Source of the DNA: Littorina saxatilis
Lineage: Eukaryota; Mollusca; Gastropoda; Littorinimorpha; Littorinidae
DNA length: 64,000 bases
NCBI RefSeq assembly: GCF_037325665.1
Contig: NC_090260.1
Coordinates: forward strand, 34,434,444-34,498,443
Reading direction: 5' to 3'
The translations under genes and the position numbers were made by a program. The notes beneath the pieces were generated by a model. It was not told where the DNA came from. It made no database searches and was given only the letters and a program-made list of their open reading frames with translations. Shown here in pieces: positions 36,801 through 44,799 of this stretch. How positions within the stretch are numbered: the stretch's first letter is position 1; each line of letters opens with the position of its first letter.

Positions 36801-39049
36801 AATTGAAAGTAGGGGTCCTGGGAGCCTTTAGGAGGTAAGTCTTTCGGAGCCCTGCATAAAGGAGGGATCAGAAATCAGGTCTTAATTTCTGTGCTGTTAT
36901 TTCCAACAGGCCCAGCCTCTCAAGCCAAGGAGAGAGAGGGCGGAGAAGACGGAGGAATGGCGCCGTCATTCAGCCAAGCTGCGGGAGCTGGAGGAGGAGC
37001 TGCTGGGTGGGGGAAGCACCAGGAAGGAGGACTCCGAGGGAGGCACGCAGAACGCTGATGGTGACAAGTTAGAAGTCGGGGAAGAAGACGACTATGGTAT
37101 GTTGTTGTTGCGCTTGCAGGACTTAATAATAACAATAATAATAGAACATTTATTTAGCACTTCCCACAGCTCGAAGCGCTTTACATGTTCAATGAAACAA
37201 CAACATGATATATACAAATTGTATAATTTGCATCAACAATGTCTCAAAAAGGAAAATATGCATCAAGGAGCACACATAGATTCATAGAAACATACATGCA
37301 CATATGAATACTAGCATGCACACATACATCCATGCATGGTTATACTAAGAAAGAAATAGTTTGGCAGTGCACCTTCTTCTTTTTCCTCAGCGTTCCAGAA
37401 TTTGTTAGTTACGTGTGAGCTCGTTTGCCCATTTGGATTCCCCACACTATACTCTGAGAGCAAAGTCAGCTCACTCCGCTTTTGTTGAGTAGGCATGCTG
37501 GGTATTTTCGTGTTTCCATAACCCACCGAACTCTGACATGGATTACAGGATCTTTTCCGTGCGCACTTGGTCTTGTGCTTGCGTGTACATACGAAGGCGG
37601 TTAAGTCACTTAGCAGGTCTGCACATAAGTTGACCTGGGAGATCGGAAAAATCTCCACTCTTATCCCACCAGGCGGCAGCGACCGGAATTCGAACTCACG
37701 ACCTCCCGATTAGGAGGCCGACGTCTTACCACCACGCCACTGCGCCCGTCAAAGTGCACCACTGAATGCACAGTCAAGCACGCCAACAAACACACACAGC
37801 AGACTGAGACTCACAACACACACCACAGTGTTGTACAGTGGAACCCCCTTTTTAAGACCTCCAAAAATCTGAGAAAATCAGGTCTTAACAAGGAGGAAGT
37901 CTTAAAATGGGGGTACATTTACAGAGGTTACGGGCAGAAAGTCTGGGAAAGCAAGGTCTTAAAAGGGTTGTACTGTAGTGCAATATGATTGTCATTTCTA
38001 ACCCGCAGAGTATGACATGGCTGATGACGAGGAGTTACAGAGAATTGTGGAAGAGGAGTTTTCGCTACGACTTGAGGAGGAGGAACTGCTGGCTATTGGT
38101 AAGTAACAGTCTTTTTTACTTCATGGAAACGATCTTCTGCTTCTTCAGCGTTCGAGGATGGTGGTGTCTATATCCGTTGGCCCGTGATGTTGACAAAGTG
38201 GGATGTCAGTCTGAGGTCCTGGGTGCTGCCCCTCTGCTTGGTGTCCAGCGTTGTCCCCGTGGGCCAGATTTGTTTCTTCTCACTGCTCATGTAGTACACA
38301 ATCCTTCTTTAAGCATATGCAGTGTATTCGCTATTTTACATTACAGATGATCCAAATACCCTTCTCTGTCTATTTTATACTTTATTATCCCATTGCTGGG
38401 GAATTTGGGTCACTTCCTCCTGTAGATAATGAAACGTTCCAACAGCATACCTCTCTTGATTTTTTATTCTGAATTTTGGAACGTTGGCCATTTTTGTTTT
38501 TGGATTTCTTCTTCTCACAGCTCAACACTAACATTGATGCTTATTTCACCACAAACACACACCTCCGAAAGCGGTGTATGGCTGCCTAAATGGCGGGGTA
38601 AAAACGGTCATACACGTAAAAGCCGTGGGAGTTTCAGCCCATGAACGAACAAACAAACAAACTTTACCTGTTCTCCAGGTGATGAGCTGCGCAAGAAGAT
38701 TGAGACGGAGCAGAGCGAGATCGAGCGCCTCCAGCAGGAGATTCAGGAGCTGCAGTATCTCCGGCACGACTCCGACTTGGAGGAGATGTCCTCCGCCTCC
38801 GACTCCAGCTACGAGAGTGAGGATGAGGAGGATATGAATGACATGCTGTCTTCGCTCATACAGGAGAACTTGCAGCTTGAGGTGAGAGAGACAGATAGAG
38901 ACGGAGATAGAATCAAATAGAGAGATAGAGTGTGTGATCGTGTGTGTGTGTATGATGAAGAGTGAAGGAGAACTTGCAAGTTGAGGTTGGTATGGAGGGT
39001 GGTGTGTGTGTGTGTGTGTGTCTATGTGTGTGTGCCTATGTGTGTGTGC

Positions 39050-39101
<52 letters not shown>

Positions 39102-39442
39102 CACAAATTGTATGTTTTTGTGTCCATGTGTGTGTTTGTGTGTTGGCGGATACAGGTAGGAACAGAATAACTTTCTCTCACTTATAGAGGACAGCAGAAG
39201 AATACCATTTATCAGCAAGTTTCCCTTCCAATGGAGCCACCTTGTTTAAATGTACCGTGCAGCTTGTTTTAGCCCCAGTTGTTGTAAAGTTCTCTCTTTT
39301 TTTTCTACAGAGAGAGAACGCGGAGATGTGTCAGAAGATCCACGAGGAACGTATGATCTGTCTGAGCGTCAAGCTTCAAATCCGACTGCTCCAACAGAAA
39401 CAGTTGGAGTCCTCCCAGAGCAGTCTGCTCGGGGACGCTTGA
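17352..39442 (+). CDS. RALBP1: RalA-binding protein 1 homologue (RhoGAP, Ral effector), 15 coding exons
   Basis: Coding exons: 17352-17430, 21374-21518, 24148-24229, 25134-25275, 26461-26583, 27323-27526, 28103-28221, 29637-29767, 31505-31706, 31932-32769, 34845-34954, 36910-37096, 38009-38098, 38679-38881, 39311-39442. They total 2787 nt (928 residues) with phases that agree. In order: short N-terminus with FPGLY, a Lys/Glu-rich segment, a RhoGAP domain (about 154-335) with GIYRISG and arginine finger Arg199, a Ral-binding coiled coil (about 363-409) with LWEVQR, a disordered Lys/Glu insert, and C-terminal coiled coils. The family binds active Ral at membranes, acts as GAP for Rac/Cdc42 and links to endocytosis and the mitotic spindle. 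Human RALBP1, from memory, has 655 residues; the extra length is mostly exon 10. The start ATG has A at -3, and a splice acceptor at 17278 implies an upstream non-coding exon. Confidence 0.93.
18397..18624. mobile_element. Pogo-like MITE copy
   Basis: Left 'tagtgagactccccttt', middle 'gaagacctcaaaaaatt', right 'gggggttttcactg', flanked by TA. A poly-G run of about 30 bp (18576-18604) sits in the right arm. Confidence 0.55.
19139..19266 (-). mobile_element. SINE 3'-body fragment
   Basis: On the minus strand it carries 'cctaaatggcagggtaaa', 'acggtcatacac' relatives and the 'cccacgaacgcagaag' tail, without a tRNA head. Confidence 0.7.
19267..19830. mobile_element. Decayed pogo-like MITE split by a SINE
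   Basis: It starts 'ccccccttttaagaccg'-like, continues to 19350, is interrupted by the SINE, and resumes at 19738 with 'aacaacctgaacctgatt'. It ends in 'gggtttaaatgggggggttt'. Confidence 0.45.
19351..19737 (-). mobile_element. tRNA-derived SINE, full length, head type 2
   Basis: The minus-strand head reads 'gacgggcgctgtggcggggt' with 'gagggttcgaatcccggccg' as box B, distinct from the head of the 2503-2882 copy although the body and tail are the same. Ctccctttaac at 19340 and 19740 is the target-site duplication. Confidence 0.85.
20092..21178 (-). mobile_element. TTTAGTCAAG-ended element carrying an internal insertion
   Basis: Starts with the tttagtcaag hairpin and ends 'tattttcgccttacacgact'. 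It is about 250 bp longer than its siblings because of an insert at about 20918-21130 with (acagaat)n, a CA tract and repeated 'gagttctgtgag'. Confidence 0.75.
21374..21518 (+). CDS. RALBP1: RALBP1 coding exon 2
   Basis: Acceptor tttgcag, donor ATCAA|GTGAGT. Encodes a Lys/Arg-rich run and then GYTMFQEEESEEE, the counterpart of human GYAAFQED. Confidence 0.88.
21525..21823 (+). mobile_element. SINE 3' body, second SINE superfamily
   Basis: Carries 'gtgcacgttaaagatcccac', 'aaaagggtctttcctggc', 'gccgtgaaaggtaaat' and ends 'gcgcgatataagcctcatt' plus (gatt)n. The same body occurs at 53505-54028 and 55253-55612. The tRNA head is missing. It starts 7 bp after the exon 2 splice donor. Confidence 0.8.
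21908..22796 (+). mobile_element. TTTAGTCAAG-ended element
   Basis: Begins 'acaagtcgcgtaaggcgaa', ends in the TTTAGTCAA/TTGACTAAA hairpin. Contains 'tagcatcgtcagtccaccgc', 'acctttct'-type blocks, tgacgtcatc and a CA tract. It lies inside a pogo-like MITE. Confidence 0.82.
22921..23290 (-). mobile_element. tRNA-derived SINE, head type 1
   Basis: Full head-to-tail copy with a (TTTG)n tail on the + strand side. Target-site duplication ggaggtttcact at 22910 and 23291. The head matches the 2503-2882 and 47610-47987 copies. Confidence 0.87.
23738..24114 (+). mobile_element. tRNA-derived SINE, head type 2, beside RALBP1 exon 3
   Basis: Head 'gacgggcgcagtggcctagt' with 'ggtcgtgagtttaaacccc', then the shared body and (GAAGAA) tail. 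Target-site duplication gttcagcattc. It ends 33 bp before the exon 3 acceptor, with only the polypyrimidine tract between. Confidence 0.88.
24148..24229 (+). CDS. RALBP1: RALBP1 coding exon 3
   Basis: Acceptor ttttccag, donor AAAAG|GTAATT, ending phase 0. Encodes SPTKAKKTKPGFKFPAKKD, which aligns with the basic SPSKMKRSKG segment of human RALBP1. Confidence 0.88.
25134..25275 (+). CDS. RALBP1: RALBP1 coding exon 4 (Lys/Glu-rich)
   Basis: Acceptor gtcgcag, donor AGCCG|GTAAGC. Encodes an almost pure Lys/Glu helix-like run and then SKPAPPPAG, matching the Lys/Glu-repeat region before the human RhoGAP domain. Confidence 0.85.
25515..25850 (-). mobile_element. Truncated TTTAGTCAAG element in intron 4
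   Basis: Starts 'acgtttagtcaagttttgac', retains 'actggaccgatcttcatg' and ends 'cttcacgcgacttgttcc'. About 500 bp of the middle is missing relative to full copies. Confidence 0.65.
26045..26362. repeat. CT-rich tandem repeat and poly-C
   Basis: Three copies of a unit of about 65 bp (ctctcagtctctctctgcct ... tctatcatcatatatatat), followed by a C tract of about 26 bp at 26335-26361. Confidence 0.9.
26461..26583 (+). CDS. RALBP1: RALBP1 coding exon 5 (RhoGAP start)
   Basis: Acceptor tgtttcag, donor TGTG|GTGAGT. Encodes PIFGIPLALSVERN and LPAIVRECIDYVEECG, the first helices of the RhoGAP domain (human PIFGIPLADAVER, LPAVFRECIDYVEKYG). Confidence 0.95.
27323..27526 (+). CDS. RALBP1: RALBP1 coding exon 6 (arginine finger)
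   Basis: Acceptor ttttgcag, donor TTCCA|GTGAGT. Encodes CEGIYRISGVKSKV with catalytic Arg199 and EHEPNIVASLLKQFLREMPE, both hallmark RhoGAP motifs. Part of its 3' edge is repeated in the next intron at 27578-27656. Confidence 0.96.
28103..28221 (+). CDS. RALBP1: RALBP1 coding exon 7 (RhoGAP)
   Basis: Acceptor cattgcag, donor GAACTG|GTCAGT. Encodes FIRLINELPACNRLLLSWMI, matching human FQRLLKELPECNYLLISWLI. Confidence 0.94.
28300..28500 (+). mobile_element. Decayed SINE, relative of 7165-7322 and 44800-45003
   Basis: Contains 'acgggtcaactttatgtgca', 'gtcccacccccgtgtaaca' and 'atacctgggtagcgcgact' in the order seen, inverted, at 44800-45003. Confidence 0.5.
28555..29424. mobile_element. 870-bp pogo-like element (CAGTGGAGTCC ends)
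   Basis: TA flanks both ends; the left end is cagtggagtccagctataac and the right end carries 'acccggactccactg'. Subterminal 'cataacgaac' units repeat as in the 32810-33713 element. An inner inverted pair 'aactaacagcgggaggtgca' lies at 28859 and, inverted, near 29196. No transposase frame. It lies in RALBP1 intron 7. Confidence 0.75.
29637..29767 (+). CDS. RALBP1: RALBP1 coding exon 8 (RhoGAP end)
   Basis: Acceptor tttttcag, donor AAAAA|GTAAGG, ending phase 2. Encodes NKMSLQNVSIVLSPTMQIS, matching human TKMNIQNISIVLSPTVQIS. The intron before it contains a copy of its first 20 bp. Confidence 0.94.
29840..30135 (+). mobile_element. Truncated TTTAGTCAAG element in intron 8
   Basis: Contains 'aattttcagagcttgtttgt', 'taagccaccaagctgaaatg' and 'cttcgtcgaagattgctt', collinear with full copies, lacking both ends. 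Confidence 0.65.
30389..30738 (+). mobile_element. tRNA-derived SINE, third family
   Basis: Head 'ggccttgtggtaaggcgtcc' (box A-like) and 'gtgggttcgaaccccggcc' (box B), body with 'gcaccgccctgatatggccc' and tail 'ggcgttaagcaaacaaac'. Target-site duplication attctaaaacaa. A bare tail of the same family is at 58381-58445. Confidence 0.85.
31505..31706 (+). CDS. RALBP1: RALBP1 coding exon 9 (Ral-binding domain)
   Basis: Acceptor ctcactag, donor CGCAAG|GTGAAG, ending phase 0. Encodes LEEELAKQESLLNQLHARL and EEQLWEVQRVVTQLKRK, the coiled-coil Ral-binding hairpin (human EEIRRQEFLLNCLHRDL ... EERLWEVQRILTALKRK). Confidence 0.95.
31932..32769 (+). CDS. RALBP1: RALBP1 coding exon 10 (large disordered insert)
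   Basis: Acceptor cttttgtag, donor CAGAG|GTAGGT. 838 nt encoding about 279 residues, starting IKFAQKTQGTAERRRK and then dominated by Lys, Glu, Ala, Pro and Thr, with short KRKS-type repeats and a Val-rich end from GGT/GCG repeats. No domain is recognised. The human protein has only a short link here, so this exon explains most of the extra length. Confidence 0.85.
32810..33713. mobile_element. Pogo-like element with internal 34-bp minisatellite
   Basis: Left end cagttgaacctgcctataac and right end 'ggcaggttcaactg', followed by TA. Between them are a SINE tail (32868-32967) and about 19 copies of a 34-bp unit, 'ggttgtaatgggtaggtgg' plus 'ttgttaacaaggg'. The unit resembles the element's own subterminal sequence. 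Confidence 0.8.
33041..33693. repeat. 34-bp minisatellite, ~19 copies
   Basis: Very homogeneous units; the variant position is caagggg/caaggga. It lies in RALBP1 intron 10. There are no spacers, so it is not CRISPR-like. Confidence 0.95.
33786..33861. repeat. (GT)n microsatellite, pure
   Basis: About 76 bp of uninterrupted GT in intron 10. Confidence 0.97.
33960..34690. mobile_element. Dispersed element with GGCCGGCC run and 160-bp internal repeat
   Basis: The left edge 'gagtcacttgagaaaaagtg' and right edge 'gaaagtgactcgatcgagcg' are inverted relatives. 'Cttttctcggaaactatcaa' occurs at 34087 and 34247, about 160 bp apart, each followed by 'caatgacctctac'. Similar elements are common in mollusc genomes as I remember them. 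No coding frame. Confidence 0.6.
34845..34954 (+). CDS. RALBP1: RALBP1 coding exon 11
   Basis: Acceptor aaaaacag, donor ATCAAG|GTACTT, ending phase 0. Encodes a Pro/Val-rich linker (EIPVRPVPTIVEEKPRG). The open frame and phases fit, but there is no family match, and the acceptor has a weak pyrimidine tract. Confidence 0.7.
35568..35932. repeat. 46-bp minisatellite, 8 copies
   Basis: Unit includes 'aagcaatccgaccctgtggc' and 'tggctgctaactttctaatc'. Copies start every 46 bp from 35571. It lies in RALBP1 intron 11. Confidence 0.95.
36180..36556 (+). mobile_element. SINE-like element ending gacgttaaacacc
   Basis: Ends 'cgcgatataaccttgaacgg' and 'aaaacgacgttaaacaccaa' plus (aaag)n, a 3' end typical of mollusc SINEs with conserved 3' domains. 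A C tract of about 27 bp (36461-36487) lies inside. The head is not clearly tRNA-like. Confidence 0.55.
36910..37096 (+). CDS. RALBP1: RALBP1 coding exon 12
   Basis: Acceptor ccaacag, donor CTATG|GTATGT. Encodes EEWRRHSAKLRELEEELLGG, a charged coiled coil, then an acidic linker. A 23-bp copy of its acceptor and first bases lies at 35961-35983. Confidence 0.82.
37129..37195 (+). repeat. SINE tail fragment
   Basis: 'Acatttatttagcacttccc' and 'gctcgaagcgctttacatg' resemble the end of the SINE tail at 1-122. Confidence 0.4.
37375..37749 (-). mobile_element. tRNA-derived SINE, head type 2
   Basis: Minus-strand head 'gacgggcgcagtggcgtggt' and box B 'gtgagttcgaattccggtc'. The middle keeps 'gtgcgcacggaaaagatc'; the 3' part is diverged. 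Flanking agtgcacc repeats mark the insertion. Confidence 0.82.
37836..37974. mobile_element. Pogo-like MITE, 139 bp
   Basis: TA-flanked, cagtggaacccccttttt to 'aaaagggttgtactg', with 'ttaagacctccaaaaatctg' inside. Lies in RALBP1 intron 12. Confidence 0.75.
38009..38098 (+). CDS. RALBP1: RALBP1 coding exon 13
   Basis: Acceptor acccgcag, donor CTATTG|GTAAGT. Encodes DDEELQRIVEEEFSLRLEEE and ELLAIG, comparable to human EILTEQEELLAMEQ. Confidence 0.88.
38563..38663 (+). mobile_element. SINE 3'-end fragment beside RALBP1 exon 14
   Basis: 'Cctccgaaagcggtgtatgg', 'ggcggggtaaaaacggtcat' and (aaac)n tail. It ends 15 bp before the exon 14 acceptor, so the intron's branch-point area is SINE-derived. 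Confidence 0.8.
38679..38881 (+). CDS. RALBP1: RALBP1 coding exon 14 (coiled coil)
   Basis: Acceptor ttctccag, donor CTTGAG|GTGAGA, ending phase 0. Encodes ELRKKIETEQSEIERLQQEI and an acidic Ser/Glu/Asp run, matching human FLRRQIASEKEEIERLRAEI and the SESESEDEEE run. Confidence 0.93.
39003..39100. repeat. (GT)n microsatellite
   Basis: About 98 bp in RALBP1 intron 14, with three 'gtgcctatgtgtgt'-type interruptions. Confidence 0.92.
39311..39442 (+). CDS. RALBP1: RALBP1 last coding exon 15
   Basis: Acceptor ttctacag, stop TGA at 39440-39442. Encodes KIHEERMICLSVKLQIRLLQ, matching human AIHEEREAIIELRVQLRLLQ. The human C-terminal tail after the coiled coil is absent. Confidence 0.92.
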   Translation, partial: RENAEMCQKIHEERMICLSVKLQIRLLQQKQLESSQSSLLGDA

Positions 39443-39761
39443 ATGGCAAGACATCAGACGTTTTCCTACTCTGCCAAATTTCGACACAAGACACAGGAAT
39501 GTTTTTAGGATTTATTTCTTAGGCAAATTTCCCAAAATAGCCATCACAGTTTCAGCATTTTTCACAAGTTTTAAGGCAGTCTTTAATGTCGCCTTTTGCT
39601 TACCATCAAAAGTTTGGCAATGCAAGTGACAGCATTTTTTAGCGCGTTGAAAAGTTTTTGTCAACTGACAACGCCTTTTTTATACTTGCCGAATTTGGAG
39701 ACCAGATATAAACTTTTCTGTAAGACTGTCTCGAGAAGTATACTTGTGGTGTTTGTCTTTT

Positions 39762-40608
39762 TATATTTAGTCAAGTTTTGACTAAATATTTTAACATCGA
39801 GGGGGAATCGAAACGAGGGTATGGTGTATGTGCGTGTGTCTGTGTGTGTGTCTGTGTGTGTGTCTGTGTGTGTGTGTAGAGCGATTCAGACTAAACTACT
39901 GGACCGATCTTTATGAAATTTGACATGAGAGTTCCTGGGTATGAAATCCCCGAACGTTTTTTTCATTTTTTTGATAAATGTCTTTGATGACGTCATATCC
40001 GGCTTTTCGTGAAAGTTGAGGCGGCACTGTCACGCCCTCATTTTTCAACCAAATTGGTTGAAATTTTGGTCAAGTAATCTTCGACGAAGCCCGGGGTTCG
40101 GTATTGCATTTCAGCTTGGTGGCTTAAAAATTAATTTATGACTTTGGTCATTAAAAATCGGAAAATTGTAAAAAAAAATAAAAATTTATAAAACGATCCA
40201 AATTTACGTTTATCTTATTCTCCATCATTTGCTGATTCCAAAAACATATAAATATGTTATATTCGGATTAAAAACAAGCTCTGAAAATTAAATATATAAA
40301 AATTATTATCTAAATTTTTTTTTCGAAATCAATTTAAAAACACTTTCATCTTATTCCTTGTCGGTTCCTGATTCCAAAAACATATAGATATGATATGTTT
40401 GGATTAAAAACACGCTCAGAAAGTTAAAACAAAGAGAGGTACAGAAAAGCGTGCTATCCTTCTTAGCGCAACTACTACCCCGCTCTTCTTGTCAATGTCA
40501 CTGCCTTTGCCATGAGCGGTGGACTGACGATGCTACGAGTATACGGTCTTGCTGAAAAAGGGCAGCTACTTGACTAAATATTGTATTTTCGCCTTACGCG
40601 ACTTGTTT
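39762..40608 (-). mobile_element. TTTAGTCAAG-ended element, complete copy
   Basis: Starts with the tttagtcaag hairpin; contains 'gattcagactaaactactgg', tgacgtcatatccggctt and 'atgctacgagtatacggtct'; ends 'cttgactaaatattgtattt' and 'cgccttacgcgacttg'. Very similar to the 21908-22796 copy in reverse orientation. Confidence 0.85.
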
Positions 40609-42215
40609 TTTTTTACCTGAAAGAAACATTTGCGGATGAGATGATTTTTGGAACATTTTTGAACAAGTAAGTTTTCTTGTTTGTTTGCGTTGTTTGTGCA
40701 ATGACAATTTGCAGTGTCGCAGGGTGTTTTTTTCAAGTTCCAACTTCAATAACATCAGAGGACTGCAAACTGTGTCTGCACTTTACTGACAGTAAAATTG
40801 AATTGTGAATTTCACATCGAAAATGTCGAATGAAGAAAAAGACTTTTAAATGCATCAGGAACCACTAATGCTGTCAAGAAATGGCAGTACATGTAGTTGC
40901 TAGTTTCAGAATCTCTGTTTAGTTGTGCGTGATGAATTCTTACTGATTGGGCTGTGAGACATGTGTGTCTGCTGCCACTTAGTAAATAAGGTTTGTATAC
41001 GAGTTATCATATGTGATAGGGTACCGTTATGCATATGTATTACAATACATGTATTCCTGAATCTCTCTTTATTTCAAGATGCAAATACTGTCCTATCATT
41101 GCACACCTGTCCTTGTCATTCTGTTGGCATGCCAATCTAGCACCCCATTTATTATGAAAATGTAAAATGTGTTAATAACGATTTTGTAAAGCGATGATTA
41201 ACTGTTTGCAAGGACTAAATTTGTGTGATCACTGTTTTAAGCCAGTGGCATTTAACACAGTTTCAGTTGAACATACCTGGACAGGTTTCAGCTGCATGAA
41301 TATTCTTCCATTACTGCCAGTATGAGATTGAATTGTTTAAATTGTATTGAAATGCACAGACCTAAGAGGAATATGGCACCAGTCAAACACAAAGAGATAG
41401 TTTCTTTGTGCAATCTTTCACCCCTTCCAGTCGCCCTGTTGTAGAGCCCCAGGTTACGCCCCACCTCAGATTGGGCCACGGATTTTTTGGGATTTTTTTT
41501 GATTATATCATCTTGACCCTAGAACTTTTTTTGACTCTTCCCCCCGGAAAAAAAACCCATAAATTAAAAATGAAAAAACTCAATTTTGCAGACTTTACAA
41601 GGAAAGTTACTCTTCTGTGACATCCAGGGGACACAGCTTGCATGATTTCCATCCAATGAAAAGTCACATACACCTGTGTAAATAAAAAAAATAAAACTTC
41701 AATTCAGTAAAAGAAATAGCCGACCTTTTTGATCTTAAAAGACTTAATTGTTTAAGGTCTTTTCATCGGACACAAACATTATATTTTATGGGCCTAAAAG
41801 CCCTGCTCTCACCTCTTGCCCAGAAACCTCAGAAACGTTTTGATACCCTTTTTTCCTAATCCTCATGTGTGAAGCCCCTAGATGAGCTTTAAAAACACCA
41901 GAGAAAAAGCAACAGGAACCAGTGTTTGAGTACTTTTTTAACAATTTGTTCAGCTGTTGATAGCTAACGTTACTCTAGATGAGGTGTGTTTGTTTGATGT
42001 TTGCTTTAAAAATGTGTTTGTCTGACTTTAATATGCTTTTACAAATGTTGCAGATATGCATTACTTGAACTGCTAGTATCATCATGTGTGGGTGTGCATC
42101 AAAGCTGAAACAATAGCCAAACTGAACAATCGAGCATGTACCATGTAGTCTGTAGTATGACAACTGTTTGCAGTCAGTTTGTATGTCTGTTTGTACTCAG
42201 TATTTAGATTGTTAG

Positions 42216-42217
<2 letters not shown>

Positions 42218-42294
<77 letters not shown>

Positions 42295-42318
42295 TGCATA
42301 ATTGTGTGTGTGTGTGTA
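42218..42318. repeat. (GT)n microsatellite
   Basis: About 74 bp of pure GT and a shorter second tract after gagtgcataatt. Confidence 0.95.
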
Positions 42319-43493
42319 TGCGTGCGGGTGCGTGCGCATTCATTTGCCATCCATGAATGCTTTTTTGAAAGTGTTCCTGTAGATATGCTAATGCTTCAAG
42401 TAGTGTACATGCTTAGTTTTTGCCTAGTGAGTTGTGTGTGTGTGTGTGTGTGTATGTGTGTTCTTTTTCATTTGTACAACATGATGTATAAATGATAGTA
42501 CATACTGTAGTTAGAAATTCTATGCTTGGCATGCCAGCACAATGTAGAATACAGCTGAAAATTATGGCCTATTATTCTCGAACATTACAGCTGAAATTCT
42601 CGGACAAACCATGTAACACTTCCCAAGCAAAATTCACATCTATAACTTATTAACTTGTATAACCACTAGTCCCAAAACTTATTTGATCTGGTCACATTTT
42701 TCCTGATAAGCATTATTTTGTGCACATGTTTCACTATGCATTACATCATTGATGCATAAATGTCATCATGACATTGTTAGAACAATATCTTTTTATTAAG
42801 AGTTACTAGTTGTAGCTGCATTGATCTTAGGTCAGTTGCCTAAAAGAGATAGTCAGCAATTATGCCTGTGGTGGAACACACAAGAAAGTACCTAGCGGGG
42901 TGCGACACAAACACTGGGTCAGATTGGCTGAAATTCAGATTTGTTTGAGGTTTTTAACCATCCCACCCAGGGCTTGATTCCCACCATCTTGAGAACTTTA
43001 TCATGCACACTACCCTTGGTAGAGTAGCTGTCCTACTGTTAGTCAGAGAACATATGAAAAAGCATCGCTCATGTGAGCTTAAAAGTGCAGCCATCTCGAA
43101 CAACTCATTGTAACTACATATCTGGTAACTCTTCACAGAGATATCTCATGCTAGTACTTTATGTATTGTTATTGGACCACTTTGAGAAGATTTGCTCATG
43201 TTTAACATGTTTTTATTCTTTTGAAATTGTTCTTTCCAGTTATTTTTTTTTATTTGTGTTTGTTTGCTTCTGCTGTGTGGTTTTTGTTTTGTATCTGTTT
43301 GAATTTGGGGCATTGCTTTTTCAGTGACATGTGTGTGTATGGTGGGTAGAGGGGGCTATCCTTAATGTAAAGTACATGTCGCATGCTTTTGCATTAGTGA
43401 GAGAATGGATGGAGAATAAATAACACACACATACACATTTATGAATGTAACCATACAAATGCACACATGCGCGCACACACAGACACACATGCA

Positions 43494-44120
43494 GGTGCTT
43501 GAAATCCTTGAAAGTGCTTGAATGTGGAGGGGTCAATTTCATGTCCTTGAAAGTTCTTGAAAACTTGCCAAGGTCCTTCAAAGTCCTTAAAAAAACAAAC
43601 GTTGCTGACTGACTACAGAATTAAAAAAAAAGTAGAAGATATTTGCAAGGTTTCATTATTTTAAAAACCGCAAGGCAAAAGTTAAACAGTACGCTACAGT
43701 CCTTTCTATCATTGAACTCTGTGTGCAGGGAGACCAAAAGAGTGTCCTTTTGATGCCCCTCACACTTAATCGTGATCTGGAAGTGTTACATTGCCCGCTT
43801 TAACCCCTTCACTGCCACAGTATAACAGCATTATCCGAACGGTCTATGGGAAAGAAATGTGTTTAGAACCCCTACAAGTACTTGGACAGTGGTTACCTCC
43901 CATTTAGTTTTCAGAAATGTCCTGAAATGTTGTTGACACAAATCCCACGTATGAGATACGGTTATGGGCGTAGGACAAACCGAAAATGACCACGTATTAC
44001 ATACGGGGTGGGCAGTGAAGGGGTTAAAGGAAAGATGGTGCTTGTTGTTTTCTTCAAAAGATCTTGAGAGTCCTTGAAAACTCCTTGAATTTTAGGACAC
44101 AAAATCTGTACGAACCCTGC
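43494..44120. repeat. CTTGAAA-rich dispersed repeat split by a MITE
   Basis: 'Gtgcttgaaatccttgaaag' and 'tccttgaaagttcttgaaaa' on the left and 'gagtccttgaaaactccttg' on the right form one repeat interrupted by the element at 43804-44023. Confidence 0.5.
43804..44023. mobile_element. piggyBac-like MITE with TTAA target site
   Basis: CCCCTTCACTGCC at the left and its exact reverse complement GGCAGTGAAGGGG at the right, both flanked by TTAA (43800-43803 and 44024-44027). 220 bp, non-coding. TTAA duplication and C-rich short ends are the piggyBac signature. Confidence 0.85.
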
Positions 44121-44358
44121 TGACGTCCCTGCTGACGTGCAGACACTTACACACACACATACACACAACCTTTTGCAGTATTAGTACAGAAAGTACTTGT
44201 TAGTAATTAACCTTGTTTGAGTGGATTTTATAATGTAAGCGTTTTAGACTGGGTGTGGGGCATTATGAAGTTAGAAGGACTGAATTTTTTTTATCTTATC
44301 AAGGTGCTGTTGTTATACTTGTATAAAGATGTACAGATGTACTGTTTTCCCATTGTGC

Positions 44359-44364
44359 AATAAA
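44359..44364 (+). terminator. Candidate polyadenylation signal for RALBP1
   Basis: AATAAA in 'cattgtgcaataaagctgtg', followed by a T/G-rich stretch. It is the best such context between the stop codon and gene 2. Confidence 0.45.
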
Positions 44365-44463
44365 GCTGTGTAAATATGATGAGATATTGGTAATATTAAT
44401 AATGTTCTGATATTTGATGCTTGCCCCGACCCCCACCCCCGCTCTCTGTCTCTCTCTCACACA

Positions 44464-44465
<2 letters not shown>

Positions 44466-44503
<38 letters not shown>

Positions 44504-44625
44504 TTCTGTATTGTTGTTAATTTGTTTGTTTATATTTTTTCTTGTTGTCTTGGTGTCTTGTTGCTTTTCTTTGACGATATTGCTTGTTAAGCCAAAGACA
44601 TTAAACCATCAAAGTGTCAAAGCGT

Positions 44626-44664
<39 letters not shown>

Positions 44665-44670
44665 ACGTAA
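44466..44670. repeat. (GT)n tract and, 130 bp later, (CA)n tract
   Basis: GT at 44466-44498 and CA at 44628-44668; the CA side ends in a doubled 'aaacacacacgtaaagtaaa'. Confidence 0.9.
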
Positions 44671-44799
44671 AGTAAATCAAACACACACGTAAAGTAAATT
44701 TTAAGGGGCTTATTGTCCGTCAGGTCTTAATTGCCTATATTGGACATGAATTGGTTTATACGATTCGAGTTTTACGCCCTCACGGCTTTTTGATGTTTG

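Larger units (their letters stand above)
39443..44380 (+). other. Probable long RALBP1 3' UTR
   Basis: No further coding signal follows the stop. AT-rich sequence runs to the AATAAA at 44359. The stretch includes an 840-bp transposable element, a GT tract at 42220-42292 and a nested MITE at 43804. Shorter UTRs are possible (another AATAAA at 41681). 40610-42215 and 42500-43490 show nothing else. Confidence 0.4.
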
